Source: CAYOHG01 sp964465125 (GTDB lineage: Bacteria; Planctomycetota; Phycisphaerae; UBA1845; Fen-1342). From it: DNA of 64,000 nucleotides. Position 1 is the stretch's first letter. Every line of letters begins with the position of its first letter. Where the stretch lies: contig CAYXIO010000015.1 in assembly GCA_964465125.1 (NCBI GenBank), forward strand, positions 1-64,000, written 5' to 3'. The notes beneath the pieces are model-generated. The model saw only the letters and a program-made list of their open reading frames with translations. It did not search any database and was not told the origin of the DNA. Of the stretch, positions 1-8,332 are shown piece after piece. The position numbers were made by a program, and so were the translations under genes.

Positions 1-2
1 GA

Positions 3-110
3 GAAGGTGTGCGTTCCATGATGGAAGTATGCCACGAGTTTATTCAAAAAGCGCGTGGGAATCGGGGATTTTCAGGGGACCCCATCGTCTGTAACCTAGC
101 CTGGGACTGA
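3..110 (+). CDS. 3' end of an unidentified gene (partial, runs off left edge)
   Basis: An open frame enters from the left edge and stops at a TGA at 108-110. The visible tail ends FSGDPIVCNLAWD. The stop lies ten bases before the next start codon, which suggests the two genes are co-transcribed. Codons here include AAA, GTA, TCA and CTA, unlike the GC-ending codons used in most of the window. No family can be named from some 35 residues, and the frame could be open by chance. Confidence 0.35.
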   Translation, partial: EGVRSMMEVCHEFIQKARGNRGFSGDPIVCNLAWD

Positions 111-119
111 AGGTAGACC

Positions 120-521
120 ATGACCCTGCGGACATTCCGAATGACCTGGCTTTGGCTTGGCGCGCTGACGTTGATCGTGGTCGCAGCGGCAAGTGCGATA
201 TGGCCTATGCAACTGGCCTTGCCAATCGGGGTTGTGCTTCTTGCAGTGCTCGTAGGTTATCATACGGGGCACCTCCGATTCAGCTCGACGGCGCAGCATC
301 CCGCCTTGAGCCTTGTCAGTCTCTTAGGCGCCGCGCTGGCGATGTGGACAACGTGGCTTATTGGGCTCTATCACGACGATGCGCGGGGGTTTGGCGCACT
401 TGTTCGAGCCACTGGGTCAGTTTGGCCGGTTGCAGCATCATGGTTGACCGGGCTTGTGGCGGTTGACGGGATCGGTTCCTGGCAGACGCGCCGGCGCAGA
501 CAGGATGAACGTGGCGTCTAG
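120..521 (+). CDS. Small integral membrane protein, unknown function
   Basis: This 133-residue protein has about four hydrophobic segments: near residues 9-27, 29-46, 61-83 and 95-113. The tail is basic (QTRRRRQDERGV). A GAAGGT ribosome-binding site sits six bases before the ATG, supporting this start. No catalytic or binding motif is recognisable. The gene is less GC-rich and less GC3-biased than the lut operon that follows, which could mean recent acquisition. It probably forms a transcription unit with the partial gene just upstream. Confidence 0.6.
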   Translation: MTLRTFRMTWLWLGALTLIVVAAASAIWPMQLALPIGVVLLAVLVGYHTGHLRFSSTAQHPALSLVSLLGAALAMWTTWLIGLYHDDARGFGALVRATGSVWPVAASWLTGLVAVDGIGSWQTRRRRQDERGV

Positions 522-874
522 TCGCGCTACTGGTAGGGGTAATGGCGGAGCTGCGCTGGTGCGAGCATCCGTCTCGCGCCCCGTCCTCGGGAATCCGTTC
601 CCGCTCCGGAACGATCGGGGTGGGAGTCTTGCGCGCTGCGCGTGCGGGAAGGGATTGTCGCACGGGCAGTAAGCCGGTCGCCGACCACGGGACCGAGCAT
701 CTCGGCGACGAGCCGTATCGCGACTTCGAGGTGATCGTGACGCCCGACCCGAACGACGACCCGCGAGCCGCCCAATCAGACCGAGACGCCGCCCGGCGTT
801 CCCGTTAGCATCCGGTCGGTCCTGTCCGCGCTCCTGGCCGCGCGGAGAACGGCGTTCCTGCCCGCGGAGATCGC
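522..874. other. Intergenic stretch without a convincing gene
   Basis: About 350 bases separate the small membrane protein from lutA. Open frames exist on both strands, for example one of 88 codons on the plus strand, but they are rich in Arg and Ser, show no domain and lack a ribosome-binding site. The end of the stretch contains a GCGGAGA-type site serving the TTG start of lutA. No clear promoter was found. Confidence 0.4.
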
Positions 875-1630
875 TTGAACGTCGCCCTGTTTGTCACCTG
901 CCTGACCGACACCTTCTTCCCGCGCGTCGGCGAGGCCGTCGTTTGCGTCCTGCGGCACTTCGGCTGTACCGTCGAGTTCCCGGAGGCCCAGACCTGCTGC
1001 GGTCAGCCCGGCTATACCGCGGGTTTTCATGCCGAGGCCGCCAGGGTGGCGCGGCGGTTCGTCCAGGTCTTCGGCGGATGCGAGCACGTCGTCACGCCGT
1101 CGGCGTCCTGCGCGGGCATGGTACGACATCACCTGGTTGAGCTTCTGGAGCAGGACCCGCGGCACGCCGATGCCGCCCGTCGGGTCGCCGCGAGGACGTT
1201 TGAGTTCGGCGAGTTCCTGACGCGCGTGCTGAAGCTGAACGTGGCCGAGCTGCTGCGCGTCGACGAGCCGATGACGATTCACTGGCCGTGTCATGCCCGC
1301 GGGGTGTACAGCGCGCAGGACTTGCAGAACTGGCTGACGCGCGCGGACGGGGCCGAAGGCGGCGCGTCGCTGCGCTGCCCGGAGCACGCCGACCTGTGCT
1401 GCGGCTTCGGCGGCGTGTTCTCGGTGGATTGTGCCGAAATCAGCGGCGCGATGCTGCGCGACCGGCTCGAAGAGCTGAGCGCGACCGGCGCCCGGCTGGT
1501 CGTATGCAGCGAGGGCGGCTGCACGCTTCAGCTTGCCGGCGGGGCACGGCGAGCGGGGCTGCCGCTGCGTTTCAAGCATCTGGCCGAGCTGCTGGCCGAG
1601 TCGCTCGGATTGATGGAGGCCACGTCGTGA
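875..1630 (+). CDS. lutA: LutA-type lactate utilization iron-sulfur protein
   Basis: This 251-residue protein is the cysteine-rich-domain subunit of the LutABC L-lactate oxidation complex, which converts lactate to pyruvate in the cytoplasm. Two CCG signatures of this domain family are visible: QTCCGQPGYTAG (Cys41-42) and LCCGFGGVF (Cys175-176). The length matches the family (about 240-250). The start is a TTG preceded by GCGGAGA; no ATG is available further upstream in frame. The stop overlaps the GTG of lutB by four bases (GTGA), so the two are translationally coupled. Assignment to lactate rests on the complete lutABC context rather than on substrate residues. Confidence 0.92.
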   Translation: MNVALFVTCLTDTFFPRVGEAVVCVLRHFGCTVEFPEAQTCCGQPGYTAGFHAEAARVARRFVQVFGGCEHVVTPSASCAGMVRHHLVELLEQDPRHADAARRVAARTFEFGEFLTRVLKLNVAELLRVDEPMTIHWPCHARGVYSAQDLQNWLTRADGAEGGASLRCPEHADLCCGFGGVFSVDCAEISGAMLRDRLEELSATGARLVVCSEGGCTLQLAGGARRAGLPLRFKHLAELLAESLGLMEATS

Positions 1631-3045
1631 GTGCGCCGCCCGCAGGACCGGTCGCAGCGGACTTTCGCGCCCGGGTCGCGGCTGGGATGGCGGACAAGCG
1701 CGTGATCTCCGCGGTTCATCTGGCGACGCTGAGGAAGGTGGAGCAGCGGCGGGCTTCCTTCGACGGCATGCGCAACCCGGAGGGCATCCGCGAGCTGGCC
1801 CGCACCATCAAGCAGCACACGCTCGAAAACCTCGGCGGCTACCTCGAACAGTTCGTCGCCAACGCGCGGCGGCGCGGAACGCGCTTTCATTTCGCGCCGG
1901 ATGCGGCGGCGGCCCGGCGGATCATCGCCGAGATCGCACGCGGGCACGGCGCGAAACTCGCGGTCAAGGTCAAGAGCATGACCACCGAGGAGATTCACCT
2001 CAACGAATCGCTCGAGGCCGCCGGTGTCAAGACGGTTGAGACTGACCTGGGCGAGTTCATCGTGCAGCTCGACCACGACCGACCCAGCCACATCGTCACG
2101 CCGATCATCCACAAGGACCGCAAGCAGGTGGCGGCGGCGATGCAGCGCGAGCTGGGCTGTCACTACACCGAGGACCCGGGCGAGCTGACGATGATCGCGC
2201 GGGCGCACCTGCGCGACATCTTCCGCCGCTGCGACCTGGGTATCAGCGGCGTCAATTTCGGGATCGCCGAGACCGGCTCGATCTGCATCTGCACGAACGA
2301 AGGCAACGGGCGCATGTCGACCACGCGGCCGAAGGTGCACGTGGCGCTTATGGGGATCGAGAAGCTCATCCCGCGGCTGGCCGACCTGGCCGTGTTCCTG
2401 AAGCTCCTGGCGCGCAGCAGCACGGGGCAGCCGTTGACGGTGTACACCAATCTGATCAGCGGGCCGCGCCGCGGCGATGATCCGGACGGGCCGCGCGCGC
2501 TGCACATCGTGCTGCTCGACAATGGCCGCACCGGCCTGCTGGGAGGCGAGTTCGAATCCGTGCTGCGCTGCATCCGCTGCGGCGCTTGCCTGAACGCTTG
2601 TCCGGTGTATCGCAACATCGGCGGGCACGCCTACGGCGGCGTCTATGGCGGGCCGATCGGCAGCCTGCTGACGCCGCTCTATTCCGGAATGCACGAGAAC
2701 GCGGAGTTGCCGCGGGCGAGCAGCCTGTGCGGGGCGTGCTTCGCGGCGTGTCCGGTGAAGATCGACATTCCGACGCTGCTGGCGAAACTGCGCGACCGAA
2801 CGCGGGGGCGCTGGCCGTGGCGCAAGCGGCTCGGGCTGCGCGCGTGGGCGGCGATCGTGCGGCGGGCGTGGCTCTATGAGCTGGCGCAGGCCGCGGCGCG
2901 CCTGTTCGTGCGGCGCGACGCGGACGGCTGGGCGGTCGGCGGCGCGGGGCCGGCGCGCGAATGGATGTCGCAGCGCGACCTGCGGGCGCCGGCGGAGAAG
3001 TCATTCCGGCAGGTCTGGCGCGAGCGCCTGCGCGACGAGCCATGA
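1627..3045 (+). CDS. lutB: LutB-type lactate utilization iron-sulfur protein
   Basis: The product has 472 residues from the GTG start that overlaps the lutA stop. An N-terminal LUD (DUF162) domain covers roughly residues 60-300 and contains the family motif FGIAETGSICICTNEGNGR. A ferredoxin-like module follows: Cys315/318/321/325 in CIRCGACLNACPVY, then Cys368/371/375 in LCGACFAACPVKI, which bind 4Fe-4S clusters. The basic, Trp-rich C-terminus is normal for LutB. It is expected to pass electrons within the LutABC complex. The frame stays open far upstream through lutA, but codons there are antagonistic to lutA, so the GTG start is preferred. Its stop overlaps lutC by ATGA. Confidence 0.93.
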   Translation: MSAPPAGPVAADFRARVAAGMADKRVISAVHLATLRKVEQRRASFDGMRNPEGIRELARTIKQHTLENLGGYLEQFVANARRRGTRFHFAPDAAAARRIIAEIARGHGAKLAVKVKSMTTEEIHLNESLEAAGVKTVETDLGEFIVQLDHDRPSHIVTPIIHKDRKQVAAAMQRELGCHYTEDPGELTMIARAHLRDIFRRCDLGISGVNFGIAETGSICICTNEGNGRMSTTRPKVHVALMGIEKLIPRLADLAVFLKLLARSSTGQPLTVYTNLISGPRRGDDPDGPRALHIVLLDNGRTGLLGGEFESVLRCIRCGACLNACPVYRNIGGHAYGGVYGGPIGSLLTPLYSGMHENAELPRASSLCGACFAACPVKIDIPTLLAKLRDRTRGRWPWRKRLGLRAWAAIVRRAWLYELAQAAARLFVRRDADGWAVGGAGPAREWMSQRDLRAPAEKSFRQVWRERLRDEP

Positions 3046-3797
3046 CCGGGAAACAGCGAGAGACGATGGCGAATCACGATTCAATTGAGCGGACCGACCA
3101 AGCGTCCAACGCGGCGCACGATGCAGCGCTGAGCGCCTTCGTCGACGCCCTGCGCGCGCGCGAGGCAGGCGCGCCGCGGGCCGCACCCACGCCCTTGCCC
3201 TCCGTCGAGGCCATCATCGCCGAGGCACGCGAGGTCTTCGACCATGACGACCGCGTCGCGCTTTTCGCGGCGGGGGCGCGCAAGCTTGGTGCCACCGTTC
3301 ATCTGACCGACGAGGCGAGTTGGCCGGCGCTGCTGCTGAAGCGGCTGACCGCGCTACAGGTCGCGCGGCTGTTCGCGGACCCGCACGAATCTCACGCGCT
3401 GGACGAGGCGGCGCTGACGCGGATCGAGCCGTTGCTGCGTGCGGCGGGCATCACGCTGACGCGCGCCTGGGACGATGAGACGCTCTTTTCAGTCGATGCT
3501 TCGCTGACCGGTGCGGATGCGGGCATCGCCGAGACCGGGTCGCTCGTTTGCACGTCGGGGCCGACGCAACCGCGCGGGGCAACGCTGATTCCACCTCTGC
3601 ATTTCGTGCTGCTTCGCGCGCGCCGGATCGCCGCGGACCTGGTCGATCTCTACGCCGACCCGCGCCTCGCAGCGGACCTGCCGACCAACCTGAACCTGAT
3701 CACCGGGCCAAGCAAGACCGCGGATATCGAGGGGATTCTGATCACCGGCGTTCACGGCCCCGGCCGCGTCGAAGTGTTCCTGATCCAGGCGGCATAG
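3042..3797 (+). CDS. lutC: LutC-type lactate utilization protein (LUD domain)
   Basis: This protein of about 250 residues carries a LUD/DUF162 domain in its C-terminal two thirds, with the characteristic ADAGIAETGSLV motif and the end VHGPGRVEVFLI. It is the third subunit of the LutABC lactate oxidase system. The ATG at 3042 overlaps the lutB stop (ATGA). An alternative ATG at 3066 has a better GAGAGA site and would remove eight residues. The gene ends nine bases before the stop of the convergent phosphatase gene, so the lut operon has three genes only. No LutR/LldR-type regulator or lactate permease is adjacent. Confidence 0.92.
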   Translation: MTGKQRETMANHDSIERTDQASNAAHDAALSAFVDALRAREAGAPRAAPTPLPSVEAIIAEAREVFDHDDRVALFAAGARKLGATVHLTDEASWPALLLKRLTALQVARLFADPHESHALDEAALTRIEPLLRAAGITLTRAWDDETLFSVDASLTGADAGIAETGSLVCTSGPTQPRGATLIPPLHFVLLRARRIAADLVDLYADPRLAADLPTNLNLITGPSKTADIEGILITGVHGPGRVEVFLIQAA

Positions 3798-3806
3798 CTC
3801 TGGGTG

Positions 3807-4391
3807 CTACCGCGCGGGCGCCGGCTTCGTTGCGTTGGCCCATTCCCGCAGCGCCGTCAGCAGCGGCGCCCGCTTGGGATTGTCGAGCTCGTAGCCGAGC
3901 TGGGCCATTTCATCGCAGGCTTTCGAAAGCGGCCAGCCCTGAACTGCGATGCGGAACGCCGCACAAAGCACGCCCGTGCGATGAAAGCCCTGCTCGCAGT
4001 GCACGAGCACCGGGCGCCGGCTCGGGTCGCGCATCAGCTCCACAAACCGGTCGAACACGTCGGCGGGCGGCGTGGCCTTGTCCGAAAACGGCATGTGCAC
4101 CAGCTCGATGCCGTGTCGCCCGCAATAGGAGCGCTCGCTTCGAAACCAGCGGCCCCGCAGCGGATGCCGCGTGCCGCCGCGGGCGCAGACAATCGCCCGC
4201 AGTCCGTGTTCGGAGCGGATCGTTTCCAGGTCGCGCAGGCGCGGCTGGCCGCAGCGCATCAGCACCCCGGGGGCGACGACGGCGAAGTGCCGCAGTCCGT
4301 CGTAGCGTGCGCCGACCAGCCCTTGCAGCCAGAGCCACCATTGCCAGGGCTGTCGCCAGGCGGGAGTTGAACGGTGTGTGGCGACGCTCAT
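3807..4391 (-). CDS. Dual-specificity / tyrosine phosphatase-like protein
   Basis: The 194-residue product has the cysteine-phosphatase signature HCX5R as VHCEQGFHRTG, with Cys132 as nucleophile and Arg138 as phosphate-binding residue. The likely general-acid aspartate lies in MPFSDKATPP about 28 residues earlier. It resembles small bacterial dual-specificity phosphatases (DSP/PTP-like family). The N-terminus is rich in Trp but has no clear signal peptide. Its start overlaps the pyrH stop by four bases, so it is made together with UMP kinase. The substrate (protein, phosphoinositide or nucleotide) cannot be deduced. Confidence 0.82.
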   Translation of the reverse strand: MSVATHRSTPAWRQPWQWWLWLQGLVGARYDGLRHFAVVAPGVLMRCGQPRLRDLETIRSEHGLRAIVCARGGTRHPLRGRWFRSERSYCGRHGIELVHMPFSDKATPPADVFDRFVELMRDPSRRPVLVHCEQGFHRTGVLCAAFRIAVQGWPLSKACDEMAQLGYELDNPKRAPLLTALREWANATKPAPAR

Positions 4392-5110
4392 CCCTCGCCC
4401 ACGTGGGTCCCGAGGTCTTCGCCGCAGACGACCCGCCGCATGATTCCCGGCTTGAAGAGATTGAAGACGACGATGGGCACGCGGTGCTGCTGGCAGATGT
4501 CGATGGCGCTGACGTCCATGACCTTGAGGCGCCGGTCAATGACCTGGTTGTAGGTGACCTTGTGCAGGAATGTGGCGTCGGGGTTCTTCTTGGGATCGTC
4601 GCTGTAGACGCCGTCGACCTTGGTCGCCTTGAGCAGCACGTCGGCCTTGAGTTCGGCGGCCCGCAGCGCGGCGCACGAGTCGGTCGTCACGTGCGGATTG
4701 CCGGTGCCGGCGGCGAGAATCACCACGCGGTTTTTTTCCAGGTGGCGGACGGCCCGGCGGCGGATGAAGCTTTCGCAAACGCGCGAGATCGACAGGGCGC
4801 TCTGCACGCGGGTGGTCAGGGCCAGGTGTTCGAGCGCTTCCTGAAGCGCCAGCGCGTTGAGGACCGTGCCGAGCATGCCCATGTAATCGGCGGTGGCGAG
4901 CTCGATGCCGATATCGCGGGCGAAATTGGCGCCGCGGAGGAAGTTGCCGCCTCCGACGACGACGGCCAACTGGACTCCCAGGCTGGTGACGTCGCGGATT
5001 TCATGGGCGACCTGGTCGAGCTGAGCGCGGTGGATGCCGAATTCGCCGGGCGGGCAGAAGCCCTCGCCGCTGATCTTCAGCAGCACCCGTTCATAGATCG
5101 CGTTGGACAT
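4388..5110 (-). CDS. pyrH: UMP kinase
   Basis: The 240-residue protein matches bacterial PyrH, which phosphorylates UMP to UDP using ATP and is a hexameric cytoplasmic enzyme. Visible signatures are the N-terminal LLKISGE, the GGGNFLRG loop, DYMGMLGTVLNALALQ, AAGTGNPHVTTDSCAALRA, LLKATKVDGVYSDDP and the C-terminal VFNLF. Length is typical. It is usually found with tsf and frr, but here it is linked to a phosphatase gene and faces purM across 92 bases, so a divergent promoter region is expected there. Confidence 0.97.
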   Translation of the reverse strand: MSNAIYERVLLKISGEGFCPPGEFGIHRAQLDQVAHEIRDVTSLGVQLAVVVGGGNFLRGANFARDIGIELATADYMGMLGTVLNALALQEALEHLALTTRVQSALSISRVCESFIRRRAVRHLEKNRVVILAAGTGNPHVTTDSCAALRAAELKADVLLKATKVDGVYSDDPKKNPDATFLHKVTYNQVIDRRLKVMDVSAIDICQQHRVPIVVFNLFKPGIMRRVVCGEDLGTHVGEG

Positions 5111-5202
5111 GCTGGTGGAGGGTACGCGCCCCGGGCGTGATTGGGAATGGGCGCGTGGAGCCGCGGCCGCTTTTCGGATAGTAATGCGCGGCGCGGGAGA
5201 TC

Positions 5203-6276
5203 ATGCCGATGGCCAGAACGATGCGCCGCACCTACCGGGATGCCGGCGTCAACCTCGAAGCCGCCGACGCCTTCGTCGATCGGATCGGGTCGATCGTGCG
5301 GCGCACGTACGGGCCGCGCGTGTTGGCCGGCCACGGCGGGTTCGCGGGCGCCTTCCGGCTTGATTACGACGAGAAGCTCTTCGCGCGCAACTACCGCGAG
5401 CCGGTGCTGGTAGCTTGCACGGACGGCGTCGGCAGCAAAGTCCTGGTGGCGATCAAGACGCGGCGCTTCGACACCGTCGGGATCGACCTGGTCGCCATGA
5501 ACGTCAACGACATGCTGTGCACGGGCGCCGAGCCCTTGCTCTTTCTGGATTATCTGGCGGCGCACGAGGTCGAGCCGGAAACGCTCGCCACGGTGGTGGA
5601 GGGCATCGCCGACGGATGCGAGCAGGCCGGCTGCGCGCTGATCGGCGGCGAGACGGCCGAAATGCCCGATTTGTACGCGCCTGGACATATCGATCTGGCC
5701 GGTTTCGCGGTCGGCGTCGTGGAACGAAAGCGGATGCTGACGCCGCGGCGCGTGCGGCCGGGCGACGTGCTGCTGGGGCTGCTTTCGAGCGGGCTGCACT
5801 CGAACGGCTATACGCTGGCGCGCAAGATTCTGCTTGAGGACGCCGGGCTGCCGCTGAACAGCGCCCCGAAGTCGCTCGGCGAGTCGCTTGCGGACGCGCT
5901 GCTGAGGCCGACGCGGATTTACGTCCGCCCGGTGCTCGATGTGCTACGCCGTTATGCCGACCGCCCGCGCGTCACCGGGCTGGCGCACATCACCGGCAGC
6001 GGCCTGCCCGGCAACCTGCCGCGCATGCTGCCGCCGAACTGCGACGCGGTCCTTCGGCGGGGGGCCTGGCCGGTCCCGCCGATCTTCGGGCTGATCGAGC
6101 ATTACGGCGTCGCCGAGAACGAGATGTACCGCGTGTTCAACATGGGAGTGGGCATGACGATGGCCGTGCGTCCGAGCTCAGCGCGCGTGGTGGAGCGCGC
6201 GTTGCAGCGGTCCGGCGTGGAGACGCTGCCGATCGGGCACGTTCGCAAAGGCCGCGGGCGGGTGGAATTTCGCTGA
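5203..6276 (+). CDS. purM: Phosphoribosylformylglycinamidine cyclo-ligase (AIR synthetase)
   Basis: The 357-residue protein is PurM, which closes the imidazole ring of FGAM to AIR with ATP in purine synthesis. The N-terminal TYRDAGVNLEAAD, the CTDGVGSKV glycine motif, the AMNVNDMLCTGAEPL stretch, GGETAEMP and the C-terminal HITGSGLPGNLPRMLP are all family hallmarks. A GGGAG site seven bases upstream supports the ATG at 5203; the ATG at 5209 is an alternative. It stands apart from other pur genes in this window. Confidence 0.97.
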   Translation: MPMARTMRRTYRDAGVNLEAADAFVDRIGSIVRRTYGPRVLAGHGGFAGAFRLDYDEKLFARNYREPVLVACTDGVGSKVLVAIKTRRFDTVGIDLVAMNVNDMLCTGAEPLLFLDYLAAHEVEPETLATVVEGIADGCEQAGCALIGGETAEMPDLYAPGHIDLAGFAVGVVERKRMLTPRRVRPGDVLLGLLSSGLHSNGYTLARKILLEDAGLPLNSAPKSLGESLADALLRPTRIYVRPVLDVLRRYADRPRVTGLAHITGSGLPGNLPRMLPPNCDAVLRRGAWPVPPIFGLIEHYGVAENEMYRVFNMGVGMTMAVRPSSARVVERALQRSGVETLPIGHVRKGRGRVEFR

Positions 6277-6292
6277 GAGCAGGGGTGAAGGT

Positions 6293-7336
6293 TTGCTGAC
6301 GAACATCTGCTGTAGGGGTGCGGGAGTGCGGCGGGTGGCGGCCGGGGTGCATCGCCAGGCCGCGGTGTCAGCGCTGCTGTTGGCCGTGCTGGCGCTGGGC
6401 CTGTGGCCGGGCTGTGCGGGCAGCAAGCGGCGCGCGCTCGAAACGCCCGTTCTGCGCGACGTGCAATACGAGTTGCAGGCCTGGCCGTTCGGTCGAAACG
6501 AAGGCCGGCAGATCATCACCGAGCATTACGACGTGTTCACGACGGTCGTCGATCCGGGACTGCTCAAGGCCATTCCTCAGGCGCTCGAGACCGCGTACGG
6601 GTACTACGCCCGTCTGGTGCCGACCACGCAGAAGCCGGCGGAGCGCATGCCGGTCTACCTGCTGGCGCGGCGCGGCGAGTGGGAGCAGGTGACGCGGCAG
6701 CGCTTTCCGGGCCGCGCCCCGCTGCTGCTTCGCATTCGCAACGGCGGTTACACGGAGAACGGCGTAGCGGTGATCCAATACGTCGCGCACTCGACCACGT
6801 TCCCGATCTTGGCGCACGAGGGGTTTCATCAGTACCTGCATCATCACGCCGGCCGGGCGATTCCGCCCTGGCTTCACGAAGGGCTGGCCAGCTATTGCGA
6901 GGGGCAGCGCTGGGGGGCCGGCGGCCTGGAGGCGTTCGCGCCCTGGCAGAACGCGCTTCGCCGCAATGCCCTGGCCGAAACGCTGCTGCGAAACGAGCTG
7001 ATTCCGCTGACCGAGCTGCTGCGCATCAGCGCTGGGAACGTCGTGGGCGGCTCGACCCGCAGGATCAGCGCGTACTACGCCCAGCTCTGGGTGCTGATGC
7101 TGTTCCTCGAAGAAGGCGCGGACGGCAAGTACACCGCGGCCTTCGATCGGCTGCGCGGCGACGTCGGCTCTCAGGATCTGTCGCTGATCGCGCAGGCCGC
7201 CCACGTAAGCTCTACGCAGCCGACGTTCGACTTCGGCACGGCGCTGTTCACGGCGTACTTCGGCGACGACCTGGAAGCGCTCGAAGCCGAGTACGTGCGC
7301 TTCATGCGCGAGCGCATCCTGGGAGAGAAGCCCTAG
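6293..7336 (+). CDS. Secreted lipoprotein with HEXXH zinc-peptidase motif (DUF1570-like)
   Basis: The 347-residue product has an N-terminal hydrophobic stretch ending in LWPGC, a plausible lipobox, so it is probably an exported lipoprotein. The centre carries ILAHEGFHQYLHHH, a HEXXH zinc-binding motif, followed after about 20 residues by WLHEGLASYCEG, whose Glu would be the third ligand of a gluzincin. This arrangement is common in planctomycete DUF1570 / peptidase-MA-like proteins. The start used here is a TTG 16 bases after purM; a short cysteine-containing segment precedes the signal, so a start slightly downstream is possible. Substrate unknown. Confidence 0.72.
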   Translation: MLTNICCRGAGVRRVAAGVHRQAAVSALLLAVLALGLWPGCAGSKRRALETPVLRDVQYELQAWPFGRNEGRQIITEHYDVFTTVVDPGLLKAIPQALETAYGYYARLVPTTQKPAERMPVYLLARRGEWEQVTRQRFPGRAPLLLRIRNGGYTENGVAVIQYVAHSTTFPILAHEGFHQYLHHHAGRAIPPWLHEGLASYCEGQRWGAGGLEAFAPWQNALRRNALAETLLRNELIPLTELLRISAGNVVGGSTRRISAYYAQLWVLMLFLEEGADGKYTAAFDRLRGDVGSQDLSLIAQAAHVSSTQPTFDFGTALFTAYFGDDLEALEAEYVRFMRERILGEKP

Positions 7337-7377
7337 TGCATTTTCAGAAATGACGTGTTGCGGCAAATTGGGGAGGC

Positions 7378-7394
7378 GCGGGCAGCTTGCCCGC
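7378..7394. repeat. Perfect 7-bp hairpin, first of a tandem pair
   Basis: GCGGGCA, loop GCT, TGCCCGC form an uninterrupted stem in the gap after the DUF1570-like gene. It lies five bases before a second hairpin of the same design. No T-run follows, so it is not a classical terminator. The style (GCGGGC stem with an interchangeable three-base loop) resembles REP-type intergenic palindromes. Confidence 0.55.
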
Positions 7395-7399
7395 AGAAA

Positions 7400-7416
7400 G
7401 CGGGCTGGAAGCCCGC
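7400..7416. repeat. Perfect 7-bp hairpin, second of a tandem pair
   Basis: GCGGGCT, loop GGA, AGCCCGC form a perfect stem directly after the first hairpin. The two share the GCGGGC/GCCCGC stem but differ at the seventh pair and in the loop, as in REP-like families that vary by compensating change. A related degenerate string (GGAAGCCCGCG) occurs near 24310. Confidence 0.55.
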
Positions 7417-7502
7417 GCTCCTTGCAACCACCCCGCGCGTGCTCGGCCGGCCATGAAGGCCGCTGCGACGAGCGGGGAATCGCGGAGAAGTGGGAACTAG
7501 CG

Positions 7503-7847
7503 ATGAGCGAGAAACCGCAGACGATTTCGTACGAAGACGTGGTCAAGCTCGATCTGCGCGTCGCCACCGTGAAGCAGGCCGACGTTCACCCGAACGCCGA
7601 CAAGCTGCTGGTGCTCAAAATCGACGTCGGCGGCGAGGAGCGGCAGATTCTGGCCGGCATCCGCAGTCACTACGACCCCGCAGCACTGGTCGGGCGTCAG
7701 ATCGTGGTCGTCGCCAATCTCGCCCCGCGCGCCATGCGCGGGCTCGAAAGCCAGGGCATGCTGCTTGCGGCCGTAACGGCCGATCGATCGCAGGTCGTCG
7801 TGCTGACGCCGGAGCAGTCGGTGCCCGCGGGGACGCCGGTATCGTGA
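7503..7847 (+). CDS. tRNA-binding domain protein (MetRS beta / CsaA / Trbp111 type)
   Basis: The 114-residue protein is a stand-alone OB-fold tRNA-binding domain as found at the C-terminus of bacterial methionyl-tRNA synthetase. Typical segments are KLDLRVATV, HPNADKLLVLKIDVG, RQILAGI, VVVANLAPRAMRGLESQGM and the LLAA turn. It may act as a dimer that assists MetRS or binds tRNA in general. The frame is open for 51 codons upstream, but these read through the hairpin repeat, so the ATG at 7503 is chosen. Confidence 0.88.
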   Translation: MSEKPQTISYEDVVKLDLRVATVKQADVHPNADKLLVLKIDVGGEERQILAGIRSHYDPAALVGRQIVVVANLAPRAMRGLESQGMLLAAVTADRSQVVVLTPEQSVPAGTPVS

Positions 7848-7993
7848 GCCCGGCGCGCGGAGCCGCCGTCCGCATGGGTGGTAATCGCGTGCCGCTTCGG
7901 CGATGATGGGCATTCGTGCAGGCCGGGCGGCCTTTCGTTGTTGGCTTCAGCGACGCGTCCGCCGGTGGCCACTCCGGGAAAGCAGGTGCTGTC

Positions 7994-8293
7994 ATGCCAG
8001 CGTGCCGGACGTGTTCCGCGACGATTCCGCAGAGCGCCCGTTTCTGCCCGCAGTGCGGGCAGCCGGCCGCCGCGGCCACGGTGCAGGATTCGGAATTCCG
8101 TGCCTGGCGGTTGAACGTAACGAAGCGCCAACTGATCTTCTGCCTGATCGCGATTCCCGTCGGGCTGCTCTTCATCCGCATGAGTCCGCCGACGACGCTG
8201 GTCGTATCGGGTCTGGCCTGCGTGGGTGTGATCATCGCCGCGCGCCGCCTGGCGCGGCTGCGGGCCAATGGCGACGCGCAGGGCTCACGCTGA
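7994..8293 (+). CDS. Zinc-ribbon membrane protein
   Basis: This 99-residue protein begins with a zinc ribbon (CRTCSATIPQSARFCPQCG, a CxxC-x12-CxxC pattern) and continues with two hydrophobic segments around residues 47-63 and 69-87. The arrangement suggests a small cytoplasmic zinc finger anchored to the membrane. An AGGTG site precedes the ATG at 7994; the frame is open further upstream without a good start. Function unknown. Confidence 0.65.
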   Translation: MPACRTCSATIPQSARFCPQCGQPAAAATVQDSEFRAWRLNVTKRQLIFCLIAIPVGLLFIRMSPPTTLVVSGLACVGVIIAARRLARLRANGDAQGSR

Positions 8294-8296
8294 TTC

Positions 8297-8314
8297 GCCG
8301 CGCGGCCGCGCGGC
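8297..8314. repeat. 18-base perfect palindrome between convergent genes
   Basis: GCCGCGCGGCCGCGCGGC reads identically on both strands. It lies directly after the zinc-ribbon gene and 20 bases before the stop of the convergent ligase-like gene. It could form a GC hairpin in RNA from either direction, but no T-run is present on either side, so terminator function is only suggested. Confidence 0.4.
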
Positions 8315-8332
8315 TGGGCGATCGGGTCATGC

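Noticed and set aside
776..1579. Long open frame on the minus strand opposite lutA
   Set aside because: Shadow of a high-GC gene: Arg/Ala-rich translation without any domain, while the plus strand encodes conserved CCG motifs.
2540..2560. tRNA T-loop-like GTTCGAATCC
   Set aside because: Lies in frame inside lutB and no acceptor or anticodon arms surround it.
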